A DNA stretch of 48,932 nucleotides, taken from contig JAZOOY010000048.1 in NCBI GenBank assembly GCA_045655325.1, positions 1 through 48,932 of the forward strand. Direction: 5' to 3'. Positions within the stretch are counted from its first letter, which is position 1. Each line of letters starts with the position of its first letter. Shown one piece after another: positions 24,470-34,709 of the stretch. The DNA comes from UBA1738 sp045655325. Lineage in GTDB: Bacteria; Bacillota; Clostridia; UBA1381. The translations under genes were made by a program, and so were the position numbers. The notes under the pieces are model-generated. The model had not been told where the DNA came from. It did no database searches and saw only the letters and a list, made by a program, of their open reading frames with translations.

Positions 24470-26338
24470 TTACTTTATAATAACATGATTAAACGTTGGA
24501 ACAATTTTTTCAAGTTCCGAAACAGTTTCGTCTGAATTGTTGCTATTTGCAATTTCACGAATACGCTCAATTGAAGCGATAAATGATTCTTCGTCTATCT
24601 CTATCTGTTTACCGATAAATATCTTCTTATTCGCTGTTTCACGAAGACCTTCTTCTGACATTAAAAGCTCTTCAAATAGCTTTTCGCCAGGACGAAGTCC
24701 TGAGAACTTAATAGGAATATCTTCATAAGGGATTTTTCCGTGAAGCTTTATTAGGTTTTCCGCAAGAGTTAGAATCTTAACCGGTTCACCCATATCAAGC
24801 ACAAATATTTCGCCACCTTGTGCTATTGTTCCTGCCTGAAGGATAAGAGAAACAGCTTCCGGAATTGTCATAAAGAATCTGATGATATCAGGGTGTGTAA
24901 CTGTTACCGGTCCGCCTACCGCAATCTGTTTTTCAAATAGTGGTATTACAGAACCATTTGATCCTAATACGTTACCGAATCTTACAGCTACAAATTCAGT
25001 TGATGTACTCTTTTGAGCAAAATACTGAACTATCATTTCACAACAACGCTTTGTTGCGCCCATAACATTTGTTGGGTTTACCGCCTTATCAGTAGAAACC
25101 AACACAAATTTATTTACGCCATACATATTTGCAATGCTTGCAACATTATATGTACCGATTATGTTATTCTTGATCGCCTCTTCAGGACTTGTTTCCATCA
25201 AAGGCACGTGCTTATGAGCTGCCGCATGATATACGATTTCAGGCTTGAACATTTCAAAAAGTGCCTTAATTTTATCATAGTCTCTCACAGATGCAATTCT
25301 TACGTCAAGTTCAAGTTCAGGGTGTTTTGAAAGAAGTTCTTGCTGAATATCATAAGCGTTATTTTCGTAAATATCAACAATAATAAGCTTCTTTGGTTTG
25401 AATTTTGCAATCTGACGGCAAAGCTCGGAACCGATTGATCCGCCACCACCTGTAACCATACAAACCTTGTCTTTTAAAAGTGCTTTTACTTCTTGGTTAT
25501 CAAATCTTATTACTTCTCTACCTAAAAGGTCTTCAACGTTAATAGGTTGAGCTTGTCCTAGAATATCTGCACTCATGATAAGATCATATAAGTGTGGTAT
25601 CGTCTTAACTTCGCAAACGGTTTCAGAACAAATACCCATAATTCGCTTCTTTTCTTCTCCGGTTACAGAAGGCATAGCGACAAGAATTGTTTTAATATGA
25701 TATTTTTCAACAATTTCAGGGATGTTACTAACATTGCCTACAACCGGAATATTGTGCAGTTTTCTGTTGATTTTTTCCGGGTCATCGTCTACAATAGCTA
25801 TCGGCTTATACTTACTTTCCGGATTCTTCATTTCGCTTATAATTCTACGGCAAGCAGCACCACCACCAACTATCAAGGTTCTGCTCTTTTTTTCAGCTGG
25901 GGATTTGGTAATACTGTTATAAAGATAGAAGTATCCTACACGAATAGTAATTACAGCAATTGTTGATAACATCATACTTGTAAGTACAAATATATCTGAA
26001 GATACAAAAGGTCTGCCTATAATTATGGCAAAGATTCTTAGTATGTATATGCACACAGTACCAACTATAATTCCGCTAATACACTTTGAAAAATCTTTTA
26101 TTGATGCATATCGCCATATATTAAGATACACTCTACAAGCCCACATTCCAAAAATGCTGAATACCGTTATAAGTGCTATGTTAAGTACAATATTTCCTGC
26201 GAATAATACTACAGGAACAATATTGTATTGGTAGCTAAGATTTAGCACCAAATACATAAATAAGCACGCACAAACTATTGCCACGCTATCCGCTAAAGCC
26301 AGAAGTATTGTTCTCTTATGATTTCTTAAAAAATTCAT
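24470..26338 (-). CDS. capD: Membrane-bound UDP-sugar dehydratase/epimerase (CapD/FlaA1/PglF-like)
   Basis: A 622-residue protein. Four membrane helices (about 10-130) are followed by a Rossmann domain (TLIVGGGAACRRI, about 150-260) and a short-chain dehydrogenase/epimerase domain (GGGGSIGSE near 297; VSTDKAVNPTN and MGATKR active-site region; FVLDMGEPVKI). Known relatives act as UDP-GlcNAc 4,6-dehydratases in glycan or capsule precursor synthesis. The catalytic Tyr is replaced by Met, as is usual in this long-form subgroup. GGGGGA precedes the ATG. It is the last gene before the chromate transporter pair. Confidence 0.88.
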   Translation of the reverse strand: MNFLRNHKRTILLALADSVAIVCACLFMYLVLNLSYQYNIVPVVLFAGNIVLNIALITVFSIFGMWACRVYLNIWRYASIKDFSKCISGIIVGTVCIYILRIFAIIIGRPFVSSDIFVLTSMMLSTIAVITIRVGYFYLYNSITKSPAEKKSRTLIVGGGAACRRIISEMKNPESKYKPIAIVDDDPEKINRKLHNIPVVGNVSNIPEIVEKYHIKTILVAMPSVTGEEKKRIMGICSETVCEVKTIPHLYDLIMSADILGQAQPINVEDLLGREVIRFDNQEVKALLKDKVCMVTGGGGSIGSELCRQIAKFKPKKLIIVDIYENNAYDIQQELLSKHPELELDVRIASVRDYDKIKALFEMFKPEIVYHAAAHKHVPLMETSPEEAIKNNIIGTYNVASIANMYGVNKFVLVSTDKAVNPTNVMGATKRCCEMIVQYFAQKSTSTEFVAVRFGNVLGSNGSVIPLFEKQIAVGGPVTVTHPDIIRFFMTIPEAVSLILQAGTIAQGGEIFVLDMGEPVKILTLAENLIKLHGKIPYEDIPIKFSGLRPGEKLFEELLMSEEGLRETANKKIFIGKQIEIDEESFIASIERIREIANSNNSDETVSELEKIVPTFNHVIIK

Positions 26339-26357
26339 AATATCCCCCTAAACAAAT

Positions 26358-28064
26358 TTATCTGTTTTCTGTGATATATCCTATTGCACTCTCTGTCGCT
26401 TCTTTAATTGTCATTTCGCTTGGATTTTCATCTTTTCTGAGCTTGTATTCAACAATTCCTTCTCCACACTTTTTACCTACAACGATACGAAGAGGAATAC
26501 CTATTAAATCCGCATCCTTAAACTTAACACCGGCACGTTCGGCTCTGTCATCAATTAATGTATCAATTCCGGCAGCCTTTAAGTCATTGTATATATCTTC
26601 AGCAATCTTCATCTGCTCATCGTCTTTTGCGTTTACAGGAATAACGATTGCTTCAAATGGAGCAATTGAAACCGGTAAAATAATTCCGTTTTCGTCATTT
26701 CCCTGCTCAATTGCAGCTGCTAAACATCTTGTTACACCGATGCCGTAGCAACCCATAACAACTGTTTTAGCCTTTCCTGATTCATCAAGATAGTTAAGAC
26801 CTAATGCATCAGAATATTTAGTACCAAGTTTGAAGATGTGTCCTACTTCTATTCCCTGTGCAGTCTTAATTGGTTTTCCGCAACGTGGGCAAGCATCGCC
26901 ATCTTCAATAACTCTGATATCAGCAATCTGTGTTGGCTCAAAGTCACGGTGAATGTTTACGTTTGTTAGGTGGTAGTTTGTTTCGTTTGCACCAACAACG
27001 AAGTTCTTCATATTTGCAACTTCAAGGTCAACATATACAGGAATTGTAAGTCCGCAAGGACCTGCAAAACCAACCTGCGCATTTGTTAAATCACGTACAA
27101 TAGCCGGTGCTGCAAGTTCTAGGTCATCTATAGCACCAACAAGGTTCTTAAGCTTAACTTCGTTAATTTCTCTGTCTCCTCTAACCATTGCAGCTATGTA
27201 CTTGTCATCTGCCTTATAGATTATTGTTTTTGCAAAAAGATGTGCTTCGCAATTTAAAAATTCTACAAGTTCTTCTATTGTGTGAACATCAGGAGTTTCA
27301 ATCTTTGTAATTTCAAGATCGCCTGCAGGATAGTCCTTGTCTGCCGGGATACATACTGCCTTTTCGTAGTTTGCCGCATATCCGCAATCGTCACAGTATG
27401 CGATTCCGTCTTCACCAACAGGTGATTTAACCATGAATTCCTGGCTACCGCTTCCGCCCATAGCACCTGAATCGGCGTCAACTATTGTATAGTCAAGACC
27501 AAGTCTATCAAAAATTCTGCAGTATGCGTCATACATTTTCTTATATGATACATCAAGTCCAGCTTCATCAAGGTCAAAGCTGTAAGCGTCCTTCATAATG
27601 AACTCACGACCACGCATAAGACCGAATCTTGGTCTTCCTTCGTCACGGTACTTTGTCTGAATCTGATAAAGAGTCATTGGATATTCTTTGTATGAACGAA
27701 CTTCATCGATTACTGTCTGAGTAAATAGTTCTTCGTGAGTTGGTCCAAGACAGAAATCTCTGTCATTTCTGTCCTTTAGCTTGAACATTGATGGTCCAAA
27801 AACTTCCCATCTTCCTGATGCCTGATATGCTTCTGCAGGTAAAAGTGCTGCCATTAGAAGTTCCTGAGCTCCTGCGTTGTTCATTTCTTCACGAACTATT
27901 TGTTCTACTTTCTTTAGAGTCTTAAGACCAAGTGGCAAGTATGAATAAATTCCTGCCGCAAGTTTTCTGATATAAGCTGCACGAAGCATTAGCTTGTGAC
28001 TTGTAATTTCTGCTTCTGCAGGTACCTCACGAAGTGTTGGTACCAACAAGTTTTTCATTCTCAT
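26358..28064 (-). CDS. proS: Prolyl-tRNA synthetase, bacterial type with editing domain
   Basis: A class II synthetase of 568 residues. Seen: the N-terminal catalytic core (YSYLPLGLKTLKKVEQIVREE; GPTHEELFT; RFGLMRGREFIMKDAYSFD), the inserted editing (INS) domain at about 220-395, motif 3 with GCYGIGVTRCLAA, and the C-terminal anticodon domain. Length and the INS domain mark the prokaryotic-type enzyme that clears misacylated Ala-tRNA-Pro. It follows metG by 24 bases. Confidence 0.97.
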   Translation of the reverse strand: MRMKNLLVPTLREVPAEAEITSHKLMLRAAYIRKLAAGIYSYLPLGLKTLKKVEQIVREEMNNAGAQELLMAALLPAEAYQASGRWEVFGPSMFKLKDRNDRDFCLGPTHEELFTQTVIDEVRSYKEYPMTLYQIQTKYRDEGRPRFGLMRGREFIMKDAYSFDLDEAGLDVSYKKMYDAYCRIFDRLGLDYTIVDADSGAMGGSGSQEFMVKSPVGEDGIAYCDDCGYAANYEKAVCIPADKDYPAGDLEITKIETPDVHTIEELVEFLNCEAHLFAKTIIYKADDKYIAAMVRGDREINEVKLKNLVGAIDDLELAAPAIVRDLTNAQVGFAGPCGLTIPVYVDLEVANMKNFVVGANETNYHLTNVNIHRDFEPTQIADIRVIEDGDACPRCGKPIKTAQGIEVGHIFKLGTKYSDALGLNYLDESGKAKTVVMGCYGIGVTRCLAAAIEQGNDENGIILPVSIAPFEAIVIPVNAKDDEQMKIAEDIYNDLKAAGIDTLIDDRAERAGVKFKDADLIGIPLRIVVGKKCGEGIVEYKLRKDENPSEMTIKEATESAIGYITENR

Positions 28065-28088
28065 TGTAGTTAATTTCCTTTCACTTTA

Positions 28089-30005
28089 TCAAACGATTTC
28101 TGCACCGCTTTGTATGTCATTTATAGTTGTTAATGCTGTAAGTCCATCACCAAATTCTGCAGATAGAATCATTCCCTGTGATTCCATACCCATCATCTTT
28201 CTTGGCTTGAAGTTTGCCACAAAGATTACGTTCTTTCCGATTAGTTCTTCAGGCTTATGATATTTTGCAATTCCTGATAGAATCTGTCTTGTTTCGCTTC
28301 CAACCTGAAGAGTAAATCTTAATAGCTTTTCAGATTTTTCAACCTTTTCGCATTCAATTACCTTACCTACTCTAAGGTCAAGCTTTTCAAAGTCGTCAAA
28401 GTCGCAATATTCTTTAAATGGAGCAAGTTCAATCTTGTCTTCTTCATTCTCAAGCGCGATTTCTTCCATTTTCTTTTCAGCGTCTATTCTTGCGAACAAT
28501 ACCTGTGGCTCTTCAACCTTTGTTCCTGTAGCTAGGATACCAAAAGTTTTTGTGCTTTCATAAGAAAGTTCAGTAGCTCCGATCTGCTTTGCAATTTTTT
28601 CGGCAGTTTCAGGCATAAATGACTGAAGTAATGCCGCAATGATACGGATTGTTTCTGCAAGGTTATATAGAACTGTATTAAGACGTGGCTTTGTTTCATC
28701 AGACTTTGCAAGCACCCAAGGTGTTGTTTCGTCAATGTACTTGTTTGCACGGTCAACAATCTTCCAGATTTCGTCAAGACTGTCTGCAATGTGCCATGTT
28801 TCCATCTTCTTAACTACATTATCAATAGCTGAAAGACAAACATTCTTGAGGTCTTCGTCAAACTCGCCTGTTACGCTTGCATCACCGATAACACCGCCAA
28901 AATACTTGTTAATCATTGCAACAGTTCTGTTAACAAGATTACCTAGTGTATTTGCAAGGTCAGAATTATATCTTGCAATAAATGTATCGTAAGTGATGTT
29001 ACCATCTTGTGCATATGGCATTTCGTGAAGTGAGTAATATCTTACTGCATCCACGCCAAAATGTCTTACCAAGTCTTCAGCGTAAATAACATTTCCACGT
29101 GATTTTGACATCTTTTCTTCACCGAATAGCATCCAAGGATGACCAAATACCTGCTTTGGTAGTGGTTCGCCTAGTGCCATTAGCATAATTGGCCAGTAGA
29201 TTGTATGGAATCTTAGGATATCCTTACCGATGATATGAACATCAGCAGGCCAATACTTATTGTAAAGTTCACCCTTATTGTCCGGTGAATAGCCAAGTGC
29301 TGTGATATAGTTTGAAAGAGCATCTATCCATACGTAAACAACGTGTTTTGGGTCAAATTCCACAGGGACACCCCAAGTAAAGCTTGTACGTGATACACAT
29401 AAATCCTGAAGACCAGGCTTTAAGAAGTTGTTTACCATTTCCTTTTTACGAGCTTCCGGCTGAATAAATTCAGGGTTTTCTTCGATGTATTTCATCAGCT
29501 TGTCCTGATATTTGCTCATTTTGAAGAAGTATGCTTCTTCCTTTGTCTTCTTAACTTCTCTGCCACAGTCAGGGCACTTTCCATCAACAAGCTGAGTTTC
29601 TGTCCAGAAAGATTCACAAGGAGTGCAGTATAAACCTTCATATTCTGACTTATAGATATCACCCTGGTCATAAAGCTTTTTGAAAATCTTCTTAACCGCT
29701 TCAACGTGATATTCGTCAGTTGTTCTTATGAAGTGGTCATAGCTTACATTAAGCATATCTGCAATGTCCTTAATCTGCTCAGCGATTACGTCAACATAAG
29801 CCTTTGGAGCAACTCCCTCTTTTTCTGCGATTTCCTGGATTTTCTGACCGTGTTCATCAGTTCCTGTTAAGAAGAACACGTCATCTCCTAAAAATCTTCT
29901 GAATCTTGCTATAGCATCTGTCAAGATTATTTCGTAAGTATTACCAATGTGCGGTTTACGTGATGTATACGCAATCGCTGTGGTAATATAAAATTTATTC
30001 CCCAT
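28089..30005 (-). CDS. metG: Methionyl-tRNA synthetase
   Basis: A class I synthetase of 638 residues from the ATG at 30005 (RBS GAGGAG). Seen: the HIGN motif (19-22) in TSRKPHIGN, a zinc knuckle with CTPC and CPDC, KMSKSRG near residue 300, and a C-terminal Trbp111-type tRNA-binding domain (FEKLDLRVGKVIECE to the end). It overlaps the end of the AI-2E transporter gene by about 11 bases. There is no T-box leader because it lies inside an operon. Confidence 0.97.
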   Translation of the reverse strand: MGNKFYITTAIAYTSRKPHIGNTYEIILTDAIARFRRFLGDDVFFLTGTDEHGQKIQEIAEKEGVAPKAYVDVIAEQIKDIADMLNVSYDHFIRTTDEYHVEAVKKIFKKLYDQGDIYKSEYEGLYCTPCESFWTETQLVDGKCPDCGREVKKTKEEAYFFKMSKYQDKLMKYIEENPEFIQPEARKKEMVNNFLKPGLQDLCVSRTSFTWGVPVEFDPKHVVYVWIDALSNYITALGYSPDNKGELYNKYWPADVHIIGKDILRFHTIYWPIMLMALGEPLPKQVFGHPWMLFGEEKMSKSRGNVIYAEDLVRHFGVDAVRYYSLHEMPYAQDGNITYDTFIARYNSDLANTLGNLVNRTVAMINKYFGGVIGDASVTGEFDEDLKNVCLSAIDNVVKKMETWHIADSLDEIWKIVDRANKYIDETTPWVLAKSDETKPRLNTVLYNLAETIRIIAALLQSFMPETAEKIAKQIGATELSYESTKTFGILATGTKVEEPQVLFARIDAEKKMEEIALENEEDKIELAPFKEYCDFDDFEKLDLRVGKVIECEKVEKSEKLLRFTLQVGSETRQILSGIAKYHKPEELIGKNVIFVANFKPRKMMGMESQGMILSAEFGDGLTALTTINDIQSGAEIV

Positions 30006-31173
30006 GTTTATTCTCCTCATCATTTAAAGAATTTGTTAAACTTTTTATTTCACGGCCAAGCCTTTTGAAAAGGTTTTTTGCCGATATAACCACTCCATCA
30101 AAAATTCCTGTACGATATAGGCTTACAAGCATTACCATAACAAGTGGGCCTACGATCATACCGCCAATAGAGAAAATTCTGAATCCCACATACATCGCCA
30201 TAAGCGTTGTAATCGGGTGAATGCCAATATTTTGGCTTACTATCTTTGGTTCTATAAACTGGCGCATTAGAATTACCGCAAGGTAAATTATTATAAGGCC
30301 TATTCCCAAAAGCACATCGCCCATTATAAATGCAACAAGTGCCCATGGCCATAAAACTGCACCGCTACCGAAAAACGGAAGAGCATCTAAAATTGCAACT
30401 GCAATAGCAATTATCAATGCATAGTCAATTTTAAGTATTGAAAGGCCTATTAAAATTATTGTAAAGGATATGCACATAATGGTTAGCTGTGCTTTAACAT
30501 ATCCCCCAACATACCTTTTTATTTCGGTTTTAAATCCTTCCATCTTCTGAATAAATTCTTCTGAAAATGGTTTTTTTACAGCCAAGGATACCTTTTTAGC
30601 ATCGGTAATCATAAAGTAAAGCGCTAGTATGAATACAATGGCTACTATAAAGATGCTTGGAAGTTTTTTAGCTATATTTCCTGCAGAACGCACAATGTGT
30701 GTATTTGTGGCAATATCTGCAAACCATTCAAGAACCTGATTTGAAGCATCGTAAAATACGTTCTGTAAGTTATCAGGAAGCATCGCCACAAAATCCGAAA
30801 AGAAATCAGATGTTCTGATCCATGCAATTCGCACATTCTCATAAATTATCGGCAAATCTTCATATACGTTACGGATTTCATCTATAATCTTCCAGATGAC
30901 ACCGGTAACAATTCCGCCCAAAACCCCGACAGTCAAGACAATAACAAGTATTGCGCATACGCCTCTTGGTAGGTGGAATCGTTTTTCGATTCCGTTTACC
31001 ATCGGGTTAACGATTAAAGATACAAAATATGCGATAATAAACGGAGCAAACAGCCACAATGCATATCCTACAGCACCGGCAACTTTTGGAATGGATATCA
31101 ATACCAACAGCACCAAAATGAATATTAACAGGTACCGTGCCAATGTTTTAGATTTTAATTTTTTACTACTCAC
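29995..31173 (-). CDS. AI-2E family transporter (permease of the PerM/YtvI group)
   Basis: A 392-residue membrane protein with 7-8 helices and a soluble segment after the third (about 95-150). The signature PFFGSGAVLWPWALVAFIMG and the late IGPLVMV-like region (GGMIVGPLVMVML) fit the family. Members export autoinducer-2 or ions in some species; the substrate here is unknown. The start is GTG after GAGGGA. It lies between the apgM-like gene and metG. Confidence 0.85.
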   Translation of the reverse strand: MSSKKLKSKTLARYLLIFILVLLVLISIPKVAGAVGYALWLFAPFIIAYFVSLIVNPMVNGIEKRFHLPRGVCAILVIVLTVGVLGGIVTGVIWKIIDEIRNVYEDLPIIYENVRIAWIRTSDFFSDFVAMLPDNLQNVFYDASNQVLEWFADIATNTHIVRSAGNIAKKLPSIFIVAIVFILALYFMITDAKKVSLAVKKPFSEEFIQKMEGFKTEIKRYVGGYVKAQLTIMCISFTIILIGLSILKIDYALIIAIAVAILDALPFFGSGAVLWPWALVAFIMGDVLLGIGLIIIYLAVILMRQFIEPKIVSQNIGIHPITTLMAMYVGFRIFSIGGMIVGPLVMVMLVSLYRTGIFDGVVISAKNLFKRLGREIKSLTNSLNDEENKHGE

Positions 31174-31183
31174 GAGTTATCCC

Positions 31184-32395
31184 TCATTCTTCAATGAAAT
31201 GTTTCATCAAGTTATGACCCTTATCTATATAAATGCCTGTACTTTTAGCATTTTCCTCGTTATATGTAAGTCCTGAACCCTGATTCTTTCTTGAATCGTA
31301 AATGATATATGGAACAGGATCGCTTACGTGTGTTTTCAATTTAATTGGTGTAGGATGGTCAGGAAGAATAAGCATCTTATAATCTACGCCTGCTTCTTCA
31401 AGCTTTGTCTTTAAGAATCCTACCACCTTTTCATCAATAAGTTCAACTGAAAGCTTTTTCTTTTCTGCATTTCCCTGATGACCACATTCGTCAGGTGCTT
31501 CCATGTGTACATATACAAAGTCGGCACCATCCTTTAAAAGTGTATCAAGGGCTGCCTGTGCTTTTCCGTCAAAGTTAGTGTCCCAGTTACCTGTAGCACC
31601 AGGAACGTCAATAGAATTCATATCAGCACATTTTGCAATGCCTTTTATAAGGTCAACTGCAGAAATAACGCTTGCTTTAAGGTTATATTTATCATAGAAA
31701 TTCTCAAGCATCGGCTTTGAGCCTTCACCCCAAACCCAGATTGAAGTTGCAGGATTTTTGCCAGCTTCAATTCTCTTTTTGTTTACAGGATGATTCTTTA
31801 AAATTTCTTCTGATTTCTTCATCAAGTTAAGTAGTTCTTCACCATTATCACCCTTCGGAAGATAATCAGTAATCTTTTTATCTGAAATATCGTGTGGTGG
31901 TGTCAGGCTTACGTTTGTGCTACCGTTTGCCCAAACAAGTAAGTGTCTGTAACTAACACCCGCAAAGAAATGCGCATATTCTGTATGAAGTTCCTTTTCA
32001 ACTGCTTCAATAAGCTCCTTTGCTTCTTCAGTTGAAATTTCACCTGCTGAATAATCAAGCATTGTTTTGTCTTCGTAATTTTCTTCATCTGACAAGGTTA
32101 CAAGGTTTGTTCTGAATGTTACGTCTGTATCCTTTAAATCAACACCGATACTTGCAGCTTCTAGTGGTGAACGTCCTGTGTAACATTTTGTTGTGTCATA
32201 TCCCATAACAGATAGGTTCGCAACGTCACTTCCTGGCTTCATACCGTCTAAAACTGTTTTAACAGTTCCAAGTTCGCCGTTTTTTGACATAAAATCAATG
32301 TTTGGCTTGTTTGCCACATCAAGTACGGTTTTGCCACCAAATTCATCTACGGCATAGTCTGCCATACCGTCTCCCAAAATTACAATATACTTCAT
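31184..32395 (-). CDS. Cofactor-independent phosphoglycerate mutase-like protein, possible homoserine kinase
   Basis: A 403-residue alkaline-phosphatase-superfamily protein of the ApgM type. Seen: the metal site ILGDGMADYAV near the start, the catalytic Ser in SDVANLSVMGYD, and the late metal ligands in VYVHMEAPDECGHQG and LILPDHPTP. Known: one subfamily of these proteins has been proposed as a homoserine kinase in genomes lacking ThrB. thrC lies 2.3 kb away and no thrB is in the window, which supports but does not prove that role. The alternative is 2,3-bisphosphoglycerate-independent phosphoglycerate mutase. Confidence 0.85.
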   Translation of the reverse strand: MKYIVILGDGMADYAVDEFGGKTVLDVANKPNIDFMSKNGELGTVKTVLDGMKPGSDVANLSVMGYDTTKCYTGRSPLEAASIGVDLKDTDVTFRTNLVTLSDEENYEDKTMLDYSAGEISTEEAKELIEAVEKELHTEYAHFFAGVSYRHLLVWANGSTNVSLTPPHDISDKKITDYLPKGDNGEELLNLMKKSEEILKNHPVNKKRIEAGKNPATSIWVWGEGSKPMLENFYDKYNLKASVISAVDLIKGIAKCADMNSIDVPGATGNWDTNFDGKAQAALDTLLKDGADFVYVHMEAPDECGHQGNAEKKKLSVELIDEKVVGFLKTKLEEAGVDYKMLILPDHPTPIKLKTHVSDPVPYIIYDSRKNQGSGLTYNEENAKSTGIYIDKGHNLMKHFIEE

Positions 32396-32398
32396 AAC

Positions 32399-33262
32399 TT
32401 ACCTCTTTTTCTTAAATACTACCGCAAATGCACCGCCACCTGCGTGCGTTCCGATAATTGGACCAAATTCATATCTACGCTTAACGCTTTCAATATCAAA
32501 TTCTTCGCATAGAGCTTCAGCAAGCTTGTCTCCGCTTTCTTTATCAGAATCAACAACAAAGAATTCTTTTGCATCTTCGTCAAAATCAGGATTCTCACGC
32601 ATAAGCTCAATTAGTTTCTGCTGAAGTTTCTTTTTGCCACGTAGTTTTTCGATAGGCTCAATAAGTCCGTTTCTTACAGAAAGAACCGGCTTAATATCCA
32701 AAAGTCCGCCTACAATAGCTGCAGTCTTTGTAATTCTTCCGCCCTTTTCAAGGTATTTTAAAGTATCAACTAAAAGGTACGCTTCATACTCGTCATTAAC
32801 TTCAAGCGCCTTAGGAATTGCTTCGTCAAGGTCCATACCATCATTTAGAAGTGTACGAAGTCTGATTGCAGCTTCTGCAATATAAACAGAAAAGTTAGTA
32901 CTGTCAACAATTCTTATATCGGTACCCGGATTTTCTTCCATAATCATTTCTGCATTCATTTTAGCGTTTCCAAACTGTCCGCTGGCTTTTGAAGAAATAG
33001 TCAAGTAAACAACACTATCAGCTTCCTTTGCTGCATTAAGTAATGTTTCATTCATTACTGCAGGAGGTGTCTGTGATGTTGTAGGAATATTTTCGCTTTC
33101 CGCAAGCTTTTTATAAAATTCTTCGTTTGAAAGTTCTTCTCCTGCAACATATGATGTTTCACCAAACACTGAAAGGAAATTGATTATATCAATATCATAT
33201 TCTTTTCTTAAAGCTTCTGTCATATCAGCTGCGGTATCAACAAAAATCTTAACTTTTTTCAT
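32399..33262 (-). CDS. DegV family fatty-acid-binding protein
   Basis: A 287-residue cytoplasmic protein. The opening VKIFVDTAADMT and the segment TTSQTPPAVMNE with YLTISSKASGQF are typical DegV features and form the fatty-acid phosphate pocket. Members act as FakB-type carriers for fatty acid kinase; no fakA is nearby. I chose the ATG at 33262, after AAGGAG; an upstream in-frame start would overlap trmL further. It follows trmL closely. Confidence 0.92.
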   Translation of the reverse strand: MKKVKIFVDTAADMTEALRKEYDIDIINFLSVFGETSYVAGEELSNEEFYKKLAESENIPTTSQTPPAVMNETLLNAAKEADSVVYLTISSKASGQFGNAKMNAEMIMEENPGTDIRIVDSTNFSVYIAEAAIRLRTLLNDGMDLDEAIPKALEVNDEYEAYLLVDTLKYLEKGGRITKTAAIVGGLLDIKPVLSVRNGLIEPIEKLRGKKKLQQKLIELMRENPDFDEDAKEFFVVDSDKESGDKLAEALCEEFDIESVKRRYEFGPIIGTHAGGGAFAVVFKKKR

Positions 33263-33272
33263 ATTGTTCTCC

Positions 33273-33764
33273 TTACCAATCAAATTTTGTTAGTTGCCCT
33301 TCCTGTTTAAGCTGACTAAAGCCTGTCTGCCTTAATGCTTCGTATGCCACTATTGCTACGGCATTTGAAAGATTTAAGCTTCTTGCTTCATCTATCATAG
33401 GAATTCTTATGCAATATTCCTTGTTATCAACTAAAAGTTCTTCAGGAAGTCCCTTTGTTTCTTTACCAAATAGGATAAAGTCACCGTCTTCGTAAGAAAC
33501 ATCAGAGTATGTATTTATTCCTTTAGTTGTGGAATAGTAAAATCTTCCACCCTTGTTCTTTTCAAAAAAGTCATCTAAATTTTCATAATATTGTATTCCT
33601 AAAAGATGCCAGTAATCAAGGCCGGCACGTTTGAGTTTCTTGTCATCTACTTCAAAGCCCATAGGTTTTACTATATGAAGTTTGCAACCTGTTGCCGCGC
33701 AAGTTCTTGCAATGTTTCCTGTGTTTTGCGGTATTTCAGGTTCTACTAAAACTAAGTTAATCAC
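33273..33764 (-). CDS. trmL: tRNA (cytidine/uridine-34 2'-O)-methyltransferase
   Basis: A SPOUT-fold enzyme of 163 residues that methylates the wobble ribose. Seen: INLVLVEPEIPQNTGNIARTCA at the N-terminus, and the SAM knot motifs LFGKETKGLPEELL and IPMIDEARSLNLSNAVAI. I prefer the GTG at 33764 (RBS GGTGAT, family-typical N-terminus) over a GTG four codons upstream. It is the first gene of a long minus-strand operon that extends through capD. Confidence 0.94.
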   Translation of the reverse strand: MINLVLVEPEIPQNTGNIARTCAATGCKLHIVKPMGFEVDDKKLKRAGLDYWHLLGIQYYENLDDFFEKNKGGRFYYSTTKGINTYSDVSYEDGDFILFGKETKGLPEELLVDNKEYCIRIPMIDEARSLNLSNAVAIVAYEALRQTGFSQLKQEGQLTKFDW

Positions 33765-33797
33765 ATAAATCACCACTATCTATAAATATACTATTTT

Positions 33798-33826
33798 ATT
33801 ATACTACAAAAACTTAAAAAGTACAA
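33798..33826 (-). promoter_or_regulatory. Sigma-A promoter of the trmL-to-capD operon
   Basis: TTGTAC (33826-33821), 17-bp spacer, TATAAT (33803-33798). Confidence 0.8.
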
Positions 33827-33926
33827 GTGTTTTAGCGGGTTTTTTTACGATTTTTACTATGTTTTTCCGAATATTTTTACGCTTTTTGCAAAAATTAAAT
33901 TACCGACTACTTTTTAAGGTGAAAAT

Positions 33927-34709
33927 ATGAATTTTTTTAATGCAATGCTTAATATTTTTAATAAAATAAAGCAAGACAAAATTTTTGTTTATTCTTCCCA
34001 TGCGTCCTTTTATATTCTTATCTCTGCTATTCCCTTTATAACTCTTTTTATATCTCTTATTAAACTCTTTGCGCAGGTATCCGAATACGAAATAATAAGG
34101 GTGTTTCTTTCCTTTTTCCCCGAGGCATCTTTAAGTGCAGCAAAAAGAATCCTGGAAGAAGTTTTTTATAAAACATCAGGAAGATTTCTTTCCTTTTCTG
34201 CTCTTTCTCTGTTTTGGACTGCATCAAGAGGAATTTCTGCTCTTCGCCGTGGTTTAAGGTTTATATATGGGGTTGGTACCCCTACTTTTATAAAAGATTT
34301 TTTAACAAGTATACTACTGATGTTTTTCGTAATTATTGTCATTGTTTCTCTGCTTGCTTTGGCGGTATTTTCTGTTATAATTTCTTCGGAATTTATTATG
34401 TTTTTAGTTGGTTTTTTTGCCCTGACCATAATATTTACATTAGTATATTTCTTGTTTTCTGACAGGAAAATACCGCTTTTTTCAAATCTTCCCGGCGGTA
34501 TTCTCGCCTCTTTTTCCTGGATAGTTTTTATACGTATTTTTTCCTTTTATATCGAGAATTTTGCCAATTATTCCTACATTTACGGAAGCTTAACCGCCAT
34601 ATTTTTACTTGTTTTATGGATATACTTTTCAACGATAATCTTCTTTCTTGCATCCGAGCTTAATATAATACTTTTTTTAAAAAATACAAACAAAAAAGGA
34701 ACTGTTTAA
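33927..34709 (+). CDS. YihY/BrkB family membrane protein
   Basis: A 260-residue protein with about six membrane helices. The family pattern shows in FYILISAIPFITLF near residue 28, FWTASRGISALRRGLRFIYGV (about 92-112) and YGSLTAIFLLVLWIYFSTIIFFLASELN at the end. It was once called ribonuclease BN; that name is wrong for this family, and the true role is unknown. AAGGTG precedes the ATG. It faces thrC across a shared terminator. No clear promoter was seen in 33840-33926. Confidence 0.88.
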   Translation: MNFFNAMLNIFNKIKQDKIFVYSSHASFYILISAIPFITLFISLIKLFAQVSEYEIIRVFLSFFPEASLSAAKRILEEVFYKTSGRFLSFSALSLFWTASRGISALRRGLRFIYGVGTPTFIKDFLTSILLMFFVIIVIVSLLALAVFSVIISSEFIMFLVGFFALTIIFTLVYFLFSDRKIPLFSNLPGGILASFSWIVFIRIFSFYIENFANYSYIYGSLTAIFLLVLWIYFSTIIFFLASELNIILFLKNTNKKGTV

